Assembly (NCBI RefSeq): GCF_023283825.1
Contig: NZ_JAKILD010000022.1
Location: forward strand, 1 to 64,000
Reading direction: 5' to 3'
DNA: 64,000 bases
From: Shewanella olleyana
GTDB taxonomy: Bacteria; Pseudomonadota; Gammaproteobacteria; Enterobacterales; Shewanellaceae
Below are positions 27,366-36,984 of the stretch, piece by piece. Position numbers and translations under genes: made by a program. The first letter of the stretch is position 1. Every line of letters begins with the position of its first letter. A model generated the notes under the pieces. That model did not search any database. It had not been told where the DNA came from and saw only the letters and a list, made by a program, of their open reading frames with translations.

Positions 27366-27379
27366 AAATCTACTTTTCC

Positions 27380-28744
27380 TTAAGAATTAAATACTTTACC
27401 AGCCCAGCGAACTAAGCCACTGGTAACACTGCCGAAATGATCCCCGACAACAATTTCAGCTTGAGTAAATTGATCTGCAATACATTGATGAATGACCGGG
27501 CTTTTAGCCGTACCGCCAGTGACATAAACCACATCAGGCATTTCCCCTGCTGCCTCAACGGCTTGCTGCATTATGGTGACTAATTTAGCAATGGGTTGAT
27601 CAACTGCAGTTTCAAAATCAGTTTGCGTGACAGCAACTGAAAATTGAGGCTCAATAAAAGCTAAATCAGCATTAAACTCAGCCTCAGTCGATAAACCAAT
27701 TTTAGATTGCTCAGCTTGTCGCACAAACTGGTAACTCATTTGATGCTGTCTTAATGACTTTAAACGGCGCAATAACTCTGGCTTTAACGAGTCTTTAATT
27801 AGCTCATCAATCAACTTTGCCGTTGATAATGAATTGAAATCACGTTGAGCGCTAATATCATTTACTGCCACGCCATTCCAAAATGGTTGCCTTGGAACCG
27901 TCAAATTGGTTTTGAGTTGTGAGCCTAAGCCTAGGTGTGGCATAAAACAGTTCATCGCGACTGCAATATCTAGATCATTACCACCAACACGCTGACCGCT
28001 ATGACCGAGTACATCGTCACTTCGATCGGTTTTGTGTTGTAAATCAGGGCCCATTTTGACCATCGAGCAATCTGTGGTACCACCGCCAACATCCACCACT
28101 AGCACGGTTTGATTACGAGTCATTGAAGACTCGAAATCCATCGCCGCTGCCATAGGTTCAAACAAAAAGCTCACTTGCTTAAACCCTGCTCTTTTCGCTG
28201 CAGTTTCTAAAATAGCTTGTGCTTGCTGGTTACTTAATTCGCCGCCAATACCTTGAAAGTTAACTGGGCGCCCAATAACAGCTTGAGTGATTGGCTCATC
28301 AATAAATTTGTTGGCTCGTGACATCACCTCTAACATCATTAACGTCACAATATCTTCAAATAAAGCAACTTGCTCAGGGCGTAATCCACTGGCTCCTAAA
28401 AAGGATTTTGGCGACCGGACATAAAAACCTTCATCGGGTAAGTCTAAATAAGCTTCAATGGCTTCAGGGCCAACAAACACAACTTGCTCATCTGGATAAA
28501 TATCTAAATCATGGCGAACCATTCTGGCACGGCTTAATTGTGCTGAGCGTAACTTGCCATATTCTGCTTTAAACTCAGGCGCTATACGTTGGTAAACAGC
28601 TTCGGCAATTAACTCTCTGTCCATTGCATAAAGGGTGGATGATAAGAAATTACTATCGCCATTGATCGGAATTAATCTGACTTCACCATTTTTTTCAATA
28701 CCAACGGAACAATTAGCACTACCGTAATCAAACCCAATAAACAT
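27380..28744 (-). CDS. yegD: Hsp70-like actin-fold protein YegD
   Basis: The 454-residue protein has the nucleotide-binding half of Hsp70 only. Phosphate 1 motif GFDYGSANCSVGI is at the N-terminus, phosphate 2 is VVDVGGGTTDCSM (about 218), and the adenosine motif is VVYVTGGTAKSPVI (about 418). It lacks the substrate-binding domain, as E. coli YegD (450 aa) does. Molecular role unknown; a specialised chaperone is assumed for the family. It is the first gene of the yegD-creA unit and divergent from ppk. Confidence 0.9.
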   Translation of the reverse strand: MFIGFDYGSANCSVGIEKNGEVRLIPINGDSNFLSSTLYAMDRELIAEAVYQRIAPEFKAEYGKLRSAQLSRARMVRHDLDIYPDEQVVFVGPEAIEAYLDLPDEGFYVRSPKSFLGASGLRPEQVALFEDIVTLMMLEVMSRANKFIDEPITQAVIGRPVNFQGIGGELSNQQAQAILETAAKRAGFKQVSFLFEPMAAAMDFESSMTRNQTVLVVDVGGGTTDCSMVKMGPDLQHKTDRSDDVLGHSGQRVGGNDLDIAVAMNCFMPHLGLGSQLKTNLTVPRQPFWNGVAVNDISAQRDFNSLSTAKLIDELIKDSLKPELLRRLKSLRQHQMSYQFVRQAEQSKIGLSTEAEFNADLAFIEPQFSVAVTQTDFETAVDQPIAKLVTIMQQAVEAAGEMPDVVYVTGGTAKSPVIHQCIADQFTQAEIVVGDHFGSVTSGLVRWAGKVFNS

Positions 28745-29073
28745 CTCTTACCACTCAAAAATTCAAATCAATGCTAAAAATACCACAAGCTTAAATGTGG
28801 ATCTTATAAAGTTTAGCGATAACTGTTATTTAGCTGATATTTTCATCAAAAGGTTTAATTGGCTTAATCAAATTGTTGCCTTATTGGGTTTGTTGAAAAC
28901 AGAGTTCGCCTCAATAACATCACAAAAATGTCATATTACAGCAGTAAAATGATTTTCGATTTTTATTCATATTAAACAGCAAATTATCGTTATCCATCCT
29001 ATAGTATTATTTTTGCACTACCTATTTAGTGATAGTGTGAGGATTACGCTACATTGCTTTGCAGGAGCAAATT
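28745..29073. promoter_or_regulatory. 329-bp yegD/ppk divergent promoter region
   Basis: This AT-rich region has no gene. A TATAGT at 29000-29005 is a candidate -10 for ppk. TGTCATATTACAGCAG (28929-28944) has one good Pho-box half only. No terminator or strong hairpin was seen. Confidence 0.4.
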
Positions 29074-31200
29074 GTGACTGAATCCCGTCATCTTAAATTC
29101 GTCGATAAAGAACTCTCTTGGTTGTCATTTAACGAACGTGTTTTACAAGAAGCTTATGATACTTCTGTGCCGTTAATTGAGCGAGTGAGATTTTTAGGTA
29201 TTTTTTCGAGCAATATGGATGAGTTCTTTCAGGTCAGAGTTGCTGCCGTTAGAAGAGCAATATTAGTCTCTGGGATCAGTACTAAGCAGCTTCAGTACCA
29301 GCAATTGATGACGAAGATTCAGGATAAAGTGTTAGATTTACAAGAAAAGTTTGATCAAATTTACCCTGTTTTAATGAAAGAACTCTCTCGTTGTAATATC
29401 TTTTTAATTAACGAAACCCAATTAAGTGAATTCCACAGTGCGTGGTTAAAAAAATATTTTAAAAACCAGCTAAAACGTCACATTGCCCCGCATATTATCA
29501 CCGAAGATAGCGACTTAGTGCAGCACTTAGTCGATGGCACTACTTACCTTGTTGCTAGCCTTCAAACCGGTGATAAAAAAGAATATGCACTTGTTGAGGT
29601 TCCCAATAAAAACGTACCTCGCTTTTTAGAGCTGCCGACAGAAAAAACATCCAAAATTAAGCATTTAATATTACTCGATAATATTATTCGTCACTGTATA
29701 GATGATTTATTTAGACCCTTTTTTGAGTTTGACACCATCCAAGTATTTTCAATGAAAATGACTCGCGATGCGGATTACAATATCAGTAACGAATTAGAGC
29801 AAACCACCCTTGAACGGATGACAAAGGGTATTCAAAAACGATTAAATGCTCAGCCAGTTAGGCTAGTTTACGACCGCAATATGCCTGAAGATATGTTAGA
29901 GATGTTGAAATCTCATTTGCATATCAGCTCAACAGAATGCCTAGTGCCGGGCGGGCGTTACCATAGCTTTAGAGACTTTATTGACTTCCCAAACCCGAGT
30001 CGTAAAAATCTTATCAATGAGAAACTCCACCCCATTGATAGTTGTCAGTTTTTAGCATTTGATAACAGTTTTGATGCTATTAGGCATAAAGATATTATGC
30101 TCAATTATCCTTATCATAAGTTCTCGCACTTTACTGAATTAGTCAGACAAGCTGCATACGATCCTGCGGTTAAGTTTATTAAAATCAATCTGTACCGAGT
30201 GGCCAAAAAGAGTCACATCATGCAATCACTTATTGATGCTGTAAAAAATGGTAAACGAGTTACAGCGGTTATTGAACTCAGAGCTCGCTTTGATGAAGAA
30301 TCTAACATTAACTGGACTCGCCGCTTAGCCGAAGCTGGCGTAAAAGTGCATCATGGGATCCCAAGTTTAAAAGTCCATTCAAAGCTATGTTTAATTGGTC
30401 GTAAAGAACAAGGTAATACTCAATATTACTGCCACATCGGCTCAGGCAACTTTAATGAAGGCACAGCTCGCTTTTATACTGACTTTTCGCTATTTACTGC
30501 TAATCAAGATATCGCTGGTGAAGTAAAGCAAGTATTTGATTTAATTGAGCGACCGTATCGAAAGGATGAATTTAACCATTTAATCGTTTCCCCTTATAAC
30601 TCGCGAGTTAAATTCTTAGGGTTAATCAATGATGAAATTAAACAAGCACAACAAAAAAAGCCTGCCAGTATTCAGCTAAAGCTGAATAATTTGGTGGATG
30701 ATGTGATGATCAATAAGCTATACGAAGCATCAAATGCTGGGGTTAAAATTACTATGCTTATTCGTGGTATGTGCAGCCTCATTCCACAAATTCCTGGCCA
30801 GAGTGAAAACATTAAAGTTTATAGCATTATTGACCGCTATTTAGAGCATTCACGGGTGATGCTGTTTCATGCTGCCGGTGAAGAAAAATTATTTATTGGT
30901 TCATCAGATTGGATGACTCGTAATATCGACGAGCGCATTGAAGTTTCAACCCCAGTTTATGATAAACAGTTAAAACAAATGGTTATTGCTATACTTTCAT
31001 TACAGTTCAAAGATAATACTAAGTCTAGAGTGATTAACCAGCAACAAGATAACCGTTATCATCCTAGAGGTAATAAGCGAAAACTTCGTAGCCAAGTGGC
31101 CATTCATCAATATCTCAATGGTTATGAAAAGAAAGTGAAAAATGGACTTACCAATAGAAATAACAACAAAAAACCGCAAGATTTATCACAAGAGGCTTAG
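29074..31200 (+). CDS. ppk: Polyphosphate kinase 1
   Basis: It polymerises the gamma-phosphate of ATP into inorganic polyphosphate, reversibly. It is 708 residues: N domain (FVDKELSWLSFNERVLQEA), H domain, and two phospholipase-D-like catalytic domains. These contain the phospho-His in KVHSKLCLIGR (E. coli His435 equivalent) and the second His in LEHSRVMLFH (His592 equivalent), plus GSGNFNEGTARFYTD. The GTG at 29074 is chosen as the start because AGGAG lies 6 bp upstream; a TTG further upstream has no RBS. The ppx gene starts 2 bp behind its stop. Confidence 0.94.
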   Translation: MTESRHLKFVDKELSWLSFNERVLQEAYDTSVPLIERVRFLGIFSSNMDEFFQVRVAAVRRAILVSGISTKQLQYQQLMTKIQDKVLDLQEKFDQIYPVLMKELSRCNIFLINETQLSEFHSAWLKKYFKNQLKRHIAPHIITEDSDLVQHLVDGTTYLVASLQTGDKKEYALVEVPNKNVPRFLELPTEKTSKIKHLILLDNIIRHCIDDLFRPFFEFDTIQVFSMKMTRDADYNISNELEQTTLERMTKGIQKRLNAQPVRLVYDRNMPEDMLEMLKSHLHISSTECLVPGGRYHSFRDFIDFPNPSRKNLINEKLHPIDSCQFLAFDNSFDAIRHKDIMLNYPYHKFSHFTELVRQAAYDPAVKFIKINLYRVAKKSHIMQSLIDAVKNGKRVTAVIELRARFDEESNINWTRRLAEAGVKVHHGIPSLKVHSKLCLIGRKEQGNTQYYCHIGSGNFNEGTARFYTDFSLFTANQDIAGEVKQVFDLIERPYRKDEFNHLIVSPYNSRVKFLGLINDEIKQAQQKKPASIQLKLNNLVDDVMINKLYEASNAGVKITMLIRGMCSLIPQIPGQSENIKVYSIIDRYLEHSRVMLFHAAGEEKLFIGSSDWMTRNIDERIEVSTPVYDKQLKQMVIAILSLQFKDNTKSRVINQQQDNRYHPRGNKRKLRSQVAIHQYLNGYEKKVKNGLTNRNNNKKPQDLSQEA

Positions 31201-31202
31201 AT

Positions 31203-32717
31203 TTGGCTGATGTTATTGCAGAAGACTCGCAACATTTTGTCGCTATCGACATGGGGTCTAATAGTTTTCATTTAGTAATAGCCCGTGAACAAAATGGGCT
31301 GTTGCAGGTATTACATAAAGAAAAGCGCCAAGTTCAACTGGCTAAATATTTAGACAGTCAAAATATACTTGGCGAAACAGCTATTGAAAACGGCGTACAA
31401 TGTCTTAAAGATTTTAGTCAACGCTTTTCAAACCTTGCCAAAACCCAAGTCCGAATCGTGGCGACCCACACTTTACGCGTTGCTAAAAATCGTCAATCAT
31501 TCTTAACAGCTGCACGTAAAGTACTGCCCTACCCCATTAATGTGGTTTCGGGACATGAAGAAGCACGTTTAATCTATACCGGTATTGCCCACAGCCAAGT
31601 GCTGGAGAAGAAAAATATCGTCATCGACATTGGCGGTGGCTCTACTGAAGTTATCGTCGGCAATGAAAAGCGAGCTAAACATTTAGCCAGCTTAAAATGT
31701 GGCTGTGTCAGTTATAACAAACGTTTTTTTGCTAATGGCCTTTTATCAAAAGAAGCTTTTAAACAAGCCATACAAGCGGCAGATAAACAGTTTTCAGGCT
31801 TAAGCCAAGTGTACTTTAATCAAGATTGGTCTCTTGTATTAGGCAGCTCAGGCTCAGCTAAAGCAATTACACAAGCCATTAGTGAAATCACTGATAATGG
31901 TGAAGGCATTACCAGTAAAAACCTACTTATACTGAAAAAACACCTTATCAATATTGGTAGCATCGAAAAGCTTGAATTTGAGCAACTAGATGAAAGAAGG
32001 ATCCCTTTACTCGCTGCAGGGTTAGCCATTTTAATCAGTTTTTTTAGACAGTTAGAAATTACACATTTACAAGCTGCAAAAGGCGCGCTGCGTGAAGGTG
32101 TCCTTTATGAGCTCGCTAAGATTGAACAGCAAGATGATATAAGGCAACGAACATTAAACAGTTTGGCTCAGCTTTATCATACTGATGCAAACCAAGCGAA
32201 TAAGGTCACTCAAACAGCCTTAGCACTATTTGATCAAGTCAGTAAGCCATGGGGATTAGCTGATTATCGCTGGTTACTCGAAGGCGCTTGTCAGCTTCAT
32301 GAAATAGGCATATCCATCAACTCTAAGTCTCACCACAAGCATGGTAGCTATATAATAGAAAATAGCGACCTACCAGGCTTTAACCAACAACAGCAGCAAA
32401 TGCTAGCGTTACTGGTGGGCAATCATCGCAAGAAACTGAATTATCTATCCATCACCATCGCAGACGATAGTCAGCGCCAAGCGTTCACCCGCTTATTAGT
32501 CATACTACGACTCGCAGTACTGTTTAACTTAGGCAGAACCTCTAATAATGATCAGCAAATCAAAGTTAACGCTCAGCAAGCTGAATTTATGATTAAATTG
32601 CCACAAACAAAACTTCAACAACAACAACAATCAAAGCATCACGATTTATTGCTACAAGATTTAGATGCCGAACAAAAGAAGCTAGCCACCATAGGTATTA
32701 ATCTGAGCTTTAAATAA
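31203..32717 (+). CDS. ppx: Exopolyphosphatase
   Basis: It degrades polyphosphate processively from the end; Ppx family members also hydrolyse pppGpp. The 504-residue protein has the ASKHA fold with FVAIDMGSNSFHLVIA, DIGGGSTEVIVG (about 141) and GSSGSAKAI, then a helical C-terminal HD-like domain (about 310-500). The only plausible start is TTG 31203, with AGAGG 9 bp upstream. No in-frame ATG occurs before the first conserved strand. It follows ppk after 2 bp, the usual ppk-ppx operon. Low expression from the TTG start could bias the pair toward synthesis (inference). Confidence 0.92.
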   Translation: MADVIAEDSQHFVAIDMGSNSFHLVIAREQNGLLQVLHKEKRQVQLAKYLDSQNILGETAIENGVQCLKDFSQRFSNLAKTQVRIVATHTLRVAKNRQSFLTAARKVLPYPINVVSGHEEARLIYTGIAHSQVLEKKNIVIDIGGGSTEVIVGNEKRAKHLASLKCGCVSYNKRFFANGLLSKEAFKQAIQAADKQFSGLSQVYFNQDWSLVLGSSGSAKAITQAISEITDNGEGITSKNLLILKKHLINIGSIEKLEFEQLDERRIPLLAAGLAILISFFRQLEITHLQAAKGALREGVLYELAKIEQQDDIRQRTLNSLAQLYHTDANQANKVTQTALALFDQVSKPWGLADYRWLLEGACQLHEIGISINSKSHHKHGSYIIENSDLPGFNQQQQQMLALLVGNHRKKLNYLSITIADDSQRQAFTRLLVILRLAVLFNLGRTSNNDQQIKVNAQQAEFMIKLPQTKLQQQQQSKHHDLLLQDLDAEQKKLATIGINLSFK

Positions 32718-33144
32718 GTTTAAGTTACAAATCTAATTATCTTGAATTTAAAGTGCATGGGTCTTGTGGTTTTAAATCTATTAATAGAACAAGGACGTTC
32801 TAAAAATAGACAAAACAAATCATGACGTGCTGATATTTATACTCATCTTCAAGCTCAAACTCGGAATCGCTGGGATCAAACGCTGGATTTTAATCGCTAT
32901 TTTGAAGCAAAAAATGAATAAGAAAACTAAATATTGTGCACTGATTGTTAAATTACGCGTATAACACAATAGTACTCAGTATATTTTATAAACCCTCCCC
33001 AAGATGAGGCATGTTATCTCAACCAAATCCCCATTATGGAGCACCTTTTAGTGTTTAAAGTCTAAAAGCCAATATGAGATGTGTTTTTGTTATTGGAACA
33101 TATCTTGCTGTTATATAGATAATATTGGTTAAAAGGACTTAACG
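32718..33144. other. 427-bp gap between ppx and the chemoreceptor gene
   Basis: No intact gene and no clear terminator. A frame without a start (about 32823-32921) ends in a protein-like sequence (HLQAQTRNRWDQTLDFNRY) and may be the tail of a decayed gene. The last 100 bp contain the chemoreceptor promoter by position. Confidence 0.35.
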
Positions 33145-34278
33145 ATGAACGCGTTTTTTATGCCAGTTCAGTTAATAATAAAGGCACTAGGCTTTAAAGG
33201 AAGCTGCATTTTAACGATTTTAATGTATTTATTTGTAGCATTAATAAGCACTAAGAGTCCTCATTTTGCTTTGATCTATCATGCAATTTTTTTATATTTA
33301 TTTATTGGGTTTCTTTACGTTATTAACGAGCAGTTACACCAAATTAAATCCGTTGTCAGCGATATCAATACCCACCAATTTGACCATCGAGATATTCATT
33401 TTAGCAATCAAATTCAATCACCTCTTACAGACACCTTATTAAAAACTTATCGAGAGTTATCACGGGTTAATATCTACCATCAAGAAAGAAATCAAGAAGT
33501 CGAATATTCTGCCATGCAGGTAATCGAAACATCAGCAAAAGTAAAAGATAACGTACAATCGCAATCTGATGCGACTAATGCTACAGCTGCAGCCATTACT
33601 CAAATGAGTCAATCTTTAGCTGAAGTGAATAATGAAATATCCAATACACATATATCTTCTTGCCAAGCCTCTGATATTGCTCACCAAGGTCAGCACGCTT
33701 TGAAAGCGTTACACATCGCGGTGGCTGATGTCAGTGAAAAAGCTGAAAAAACACAACAAAGAATGGTGTCTTTAAATAACTTAGTCACCAACGTTGAAAG
33801 TATTACCGAGTCCATTGCTCACATTTCACAACAAACAAATTTATTAGCGTTAAATGCATCTATAGAGGCCGCACGTGCTGGTGAGTTTGGTCGTGGTTTT
33901 GCCGTGGTTGCAGAAGAAGTTAGAGCATTGGCAGAACGCACGCAAAGCTCTACCGAAAATATCGTGACCAATATCAATGAGGTGCTCCAAGAAAGTGGTG
34001 AAATTGTTGTTACCATGACTGGTGTGGTCGAGCAAGCAAACGTTTGTATAGGTAAAGTAACTGAAGTTGATGATGCCTTTGACAATATAAAACAAGCCAC
34101 TGAACAGGTTAAATATCAAATGGAAATAGTCAGCGATGTCGCAACGCAACAAGCCGCTGCTACCAACGAGATTTCCATGCATGTTGAAAAGGTGGTTATT
34201 GGTGCACGTGCCAATGCAGAGGTCGCTTTACAATCAGAGTTAGTTGCTAATCATCTAAGAAAATTAACACAGGCTTAA
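33145..34278 (+). CDS. Methyl-accepting chemotaxis protein without a ligand-binding domain
   Basis: The 377-residue chemoreceptor has two adjacent hydrophobic helices (about 12-36 and 42-62) joined by only a few residues, so there is no periplasmic sensor. HAMP is not evident. A coiled-coil signalling domain follows (about 110-377) with the conserved hairpin tip [35 protein letters not shown]. It signals to CheA/CheW. RBS AAGGA lies 6 bp before ATG. The next gene, 21 bp downstream, encodes a membrane-anchored NIT-like domain, so sensing may be delegated to that partner (inference). Confidence 0.9.
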   Translation: MNAFFMPVQLIIKALGFKGSCILTILMYLFVALISTKSPHFALIYHAIFLYLFIGFLYVINEQLHQIKSVVSDINTHQFDHRDIHFSNQIQSPLTDTLLKTYRELSRVNIYHQERNQEVEYSAMQVIETSAKVKDNVQSQSDATNATAAAITQMSQSLAEVNNEISNTHISSCQASDIAHQGQHALKALHIAVADVSEKAEKTQQRMVSLNNLVTNVESITESIAHISQQTNLLALNASIEAARAGEFGRGFAVVAEEVRALAERTQSSTENIVTNINEVLQESGEIVVTMTGVVEQANVCIGKVTEVDDAFDNIKQATEQVKYQMEIVSDVATQQAAATNEISMHVEKVVIGARANAEVALQSELVANHLRKLTQA

Positions 34279-34299
34279 TCAATAGAAGGATAAATTCAT

Positions 34300-35139
34300 A
34301 TGGAAATTTACGTAATATCGAGTATTACATTAGTACTTATGATGATTATTTTTCTTAGAATGAGAAAGTCTAGCAGCACTAAGACAAAGCAGAGGAATGG
34401 CTTACAATATATACAGCTATTGAAAAATATTATCACTATGGTTCAGCAACACCGTGGTTTATCAGCCGCTAAGTTAAATGGTGATAACACAGCACAGGAT
34501 AAGTTATTGATACTCAGCCGAAAGATTTTTGACGAAATTCAGCAATTAGAAGTACCGTTACTCCAGAATAATGAGCGTTGGCTTGCATTCACCGATCACT
34601 GGCCTAGACTCACGGCACAAGATCAAAAAATATCGGTAGCTAACAGCTTTGAGCAACATACAGTGATGATACGAAACCTTTGTTATTTACTAGAAGATAC
34701 GGCAGAAGAGTGCTATCTGACCGCAGACTATTTACCCAATTTAACTCATATTGGTTTTGTATGGCGAGAGCTAGTATTAGCCACTGAAAGTATTGGCCAA
34801 TCAAGGGCGCTTGGTACTGGAGTCGCAGTTAAAAAAGTTTGCTCTAGTGTTGAAAAAATACGATTAAATTTCCTTATAACAACCATGTCATATACTACAG
34901 AGAATACATTTAAACAGCTTTCTTGCTTACCGGAAGAAAATAAAAATCACCAACGATTAATAGATTACGCGACAAAGAATGTGACAACACTTATTACAGT
35001 GATTGAAAATGATTTGATTAAGGTTGATAAAATTTCAGTCGACAATAATCACTACTTTAATTTAGCAAGCGACACTATCGATAAAATGAATGCCATTTTT
35101 GAACATCAAGTTAAGCAGTTAAAAACTGCATTATCTTAA
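34300..35139 (+). CDS. Membrane-anchored NIT-like sensor protein, putative chemoreceptor partner
   Basis: The 279-residue protein has one N-terminal transmembrane helix (about 5-20) followed by a basic cluster (RMRKSSSTKTK), which places the rest in the cytoplasm. The all-helical domain (about 38-279) has the hallmarks of nitrate/nitrite-sensing NIT domains: QHRGLSAAKLNGD in the first helix and ESIGQSRALGTGVAV in a later one. It carries no output domain. It lies 21 bp behind a chemoreceptor that lacks a sensor, with AGAAGGAT ahead of the start. The NIT assignment is by motif only. Confidence 0.6.
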   Translation: MEIYVISSITLVLMMIIFLRMRKSSSTKTKQRNGLQYIQLLKNIITMVQQHRGLSAAKLNGDNTAQDKLLILSRKIFDEIQQLEVPLLQNNERWLAFTDHWPRLTAQDQKISVANSFEQHTVMIRNLCYLLEDTAEECYLTADYLPNLTHIGFVWRELVLATESIGQSRALGTGVAVKKVCSSVEKIRLNFLITTMSYTTENTFKQLSCLPEENKNHQRLIDYATKNVTTLITVIENDLIKVDKISVDNNHYFNLASDTIDKMNAIFEHQVKQLKTALS

Positions 35140-35302
35140 GCTAACAAGCTGAATGAAACATTTTGGGGGCTGTAACTGTATTAGTCTAGACTTTATCTAA
35201 CATTCGTATTTTAGTTTACATCCAAATTAAAATCACAGTTCACATTTTGTTGAACCAAGATTTTAACTGATGAAATTATTTCTCAATATTAGAATTTCAC
35301 AT

Positions 35303-35343
35303 AAAAAAACGTACACTCTATTAAATAGCATGTACGTTTTTAA
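35303..35343. terminator. Bidirectional terminator between the NIT-like gene and trhO
   Basis: AAAAACGTACA/TGTACGTTTTT around a 17-base AT-rich loop, with A-run and T-run on the two sides, between convergent genes. Confidence 0.7.
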
Positions 35344-35385
35344 ATTCAATTTCAAATTTAGCCCTAAACTCAATCTTTGATTCGG

Positions 35386-35422
35386 CCTAAACTAATACAC
35401 CTAAACTAATACACCTAAACTA
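35386..35422. repeat. 14-bp tandem repeat, 2.6 copies
   Basis: CCTAAACTAATACA occurs twice perfectly and then as a 9-bp partial, directly after the trhO stop (minus strand). Confidence 0.85.
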
Positions 35423-35429
35423 TGTCTAA

Positions 35430-36407
35430 CTAGCTTTCGTTTTGAGCTTGTTTTAGTGACTCTTTATCTTTACGGCGCTGCGCAATCACTTGCTTTACTT
35501 CACTACCAATGTGCGCTTCACCACGTTGTTTTGCTAACTGTACTTGGCGTTCACGCTCGATAAAGCGCTGGCGCTGCTCATCAGAGATTTTATCGATGCA
35601 GTGTGGGCAACTTACACCTTGTACATATGCTTCTGTCTGCATTTCTTCTTGGGTAATCGGCATGCGACACGCATTGCATTGATCGTAAATGCCTTTTTCA
35701 AGCTGATGATTCACTGCAACGCGGTTATCAAATACAAAGCACTCACCTTCCCACAAGCTTTGTTCAGGTTTTACTTCTTCAAGGTATTTTAAAATGCCGC
35801 CTTCAAGATGGTAAACATCTTCAAAGCCCTGCTCTTTTAGATAAGCAGTCGATTTTTCACAGCGAATACCACCTGTACAAAACATCGCTACTTTTTTGTG
35901 TTTTGCAGGGTCTAGGTTTTCTTTAACATAATTAGGAAACTCTCGAAATGTTTCTGTCACTGGGTTTACAGCATCTTTAAATGTGCCGATTTTAACTTCG
36001 TAATCATTACGCGTATCAACCAGTAATACTTCAGGGTCGGAAATAAGTGCATTCCAATCTTTTGGTTTAACGTAAGTACCAACGACTTCACGAGGGTCGA
36101 TACCCTCTACCCCCATGGTCACAATTTCTTTTTTAAGTTTTACCTTAGTACGATAAAAAGGCATTTGTTCATCAAAAGAAAGCTTACACACAATGTCGGC
36201 TAAGCCTTCTTGAGTTGCTAACCATTGCAATAAACCATCAATGGCTTGTTGACTGCCTGCTACAGTGCCGTTAATGCCTTCTTTAGCAAGTAATAAGGTT
36301 CCTCGAATTTCGGCATCTTCCATGTGCGCTAACAATGGCGCTCTAATGGTTTCGAAATGAGGTAAAGCGACAAATTTGTATAACGCACAAACAACGACTT
36401 GTGACAT
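35430..36407 (-). CDS. trhO: tRNA uridine(34) hydroxylase TrhO (rhodanese family, YceA)
   Basis: It makes 5-hydroxyuridine at tRNA position 34 with oxygen, a step toward cmo5U/mo5U. It is 325 residues: an N-terminal acylphosphatase-like domain (about 1-95, with [16 protein letters not shown]), a rhodanese domain (about 120-215) with the active Cys in [11 protein letters not shown] (about 177), and a C-terminal Cys-rich segment (CNACRMP, CPHC) plus a basic tail. Length and domain order match E. coli YceA/TrhO. It stands alone. A near-consensus FNR/Crp-type box lies about 190 bp upstream. Confidence 0.93.
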   Translation of the reverse strand: MSQVVVCALYKFVALPHFETIRAPLLAHMEDAEIRGTLLLAKEGINGTVAGSQQAIDGLLQWLATQEGLADIVCKLSFDEQMPFYRTKVKLKKEIVTMGVEGIDPREVVGTYVKPKDWNALISDPEVLLVDTRNDYEVKIGTFKDAVNPVTETFREFPNYVKENLDPAKHKKVAMFCTGGIRCEKSTAYLKEQGFEDVYHLEGGILKYLEEVKPEQSLWEGECFVFDNRVAVNHQLEKGIYDQCNACRMPITQEEMQTEAYVQGVSCPHCIDKISDEQRQRFIERERQVQLAKQRGEAHIGSEVKQVIAQRRKDKESLKQAQNES

Positions 36408-36599
36408 GGGGTTCTCCGCTAGCTGAAACTTAACTTCCAGTGCATTTAGTTTTAAAATATTTTGATACTTGCCTCAACTCAGCAAGAGCTATTTGTGTGC
36501 CCCCTCAGCGAGAGCCCATAGAAATAACCATTAGCGAGACCAGCTTCAAATAAAAGGCGCAGAATTGTACCTTAATCACAGTATTCGCAGCAATTCAAT

Positions 36600-36613
36600 T
36601 TGATCAAGATCAC
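36600..36613. promoter_or_regulatory. Candidate FNR/EtrA-type box
   Basis: TTGATCAAGATCAC matches the FNR consensus TTGAT-N4-ATCAA at all but the last position. It lies about 190 bp upstream of trhO. Control of an oxygen-using hydroxylase by an oxygen-responsive factor would make sense, but the distance is large and this is inference. Confidence 0.45.
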
Positions 36614-36679
36614 ATTAAACTCTCATAGACTGGTTATTTATCACTAACAATCCGCTGATAAACACCTTAGAATGACGTC

Positions 36680-36945
36680 TATACCCAAACAACTTGAAGA
36701 TACGTGTTTCAGAGCTTCACCGTGTTTTCAATACTAGGCGCGTTAATGCGGTAATGTAGGTACCTTATAAATTAGCGCAACAACGTAGTGGGAACACGGT
36801 GAAACTCCCTGAGGGCAAGTTTTACACGCGTTTATGCTGCGTTATTGATTTTGAAAAGGGAATAACCATTACCCGCAATCAGTGCCTTGCCTAAACGCGT
36901 GTAAATTCTTGCTGAAATCGAGTATCTTCAGGTTGTTTGGGTATA
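36680..36945. mobile_element. 266-bp palindromic MITE-like element (type C)
   Basis: It has 24-bp terminal inverted repeats with one mismatch (left begins TATACCCAAACAACTTGAAG; right ends TTGTTTGGGTATA). Inside are two hairpins. TTCACCGTGTT (36716-36726) pairs with AACACGGTGAA (36793-36803), and ACACGCGTTTA (36824-36834) pairs with TAAACGCGTGT (36892-36902). No coding potential. The rest of the 577-bp gap between trhO and the GST gene holds only the FNR-like box. Confidence 0.72.
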
Positions 36946-36984
36946 TATTGATTAAATTAATAACTAATAAACTAAATTTACCTT

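Noticed and set aside
28929..28944. Pho box upstream of ppk
   Set aside because: Only one half (TGTCATA) fits; the second half at 11-bp spacing does not match.
32823..32921. Protein-like start-less frame ending ...DFNRYFEAKNE
   Set aside because: Too short to identify, no start codon, upstream stop close by. Possibly a gene relic, but it cannot be supported.
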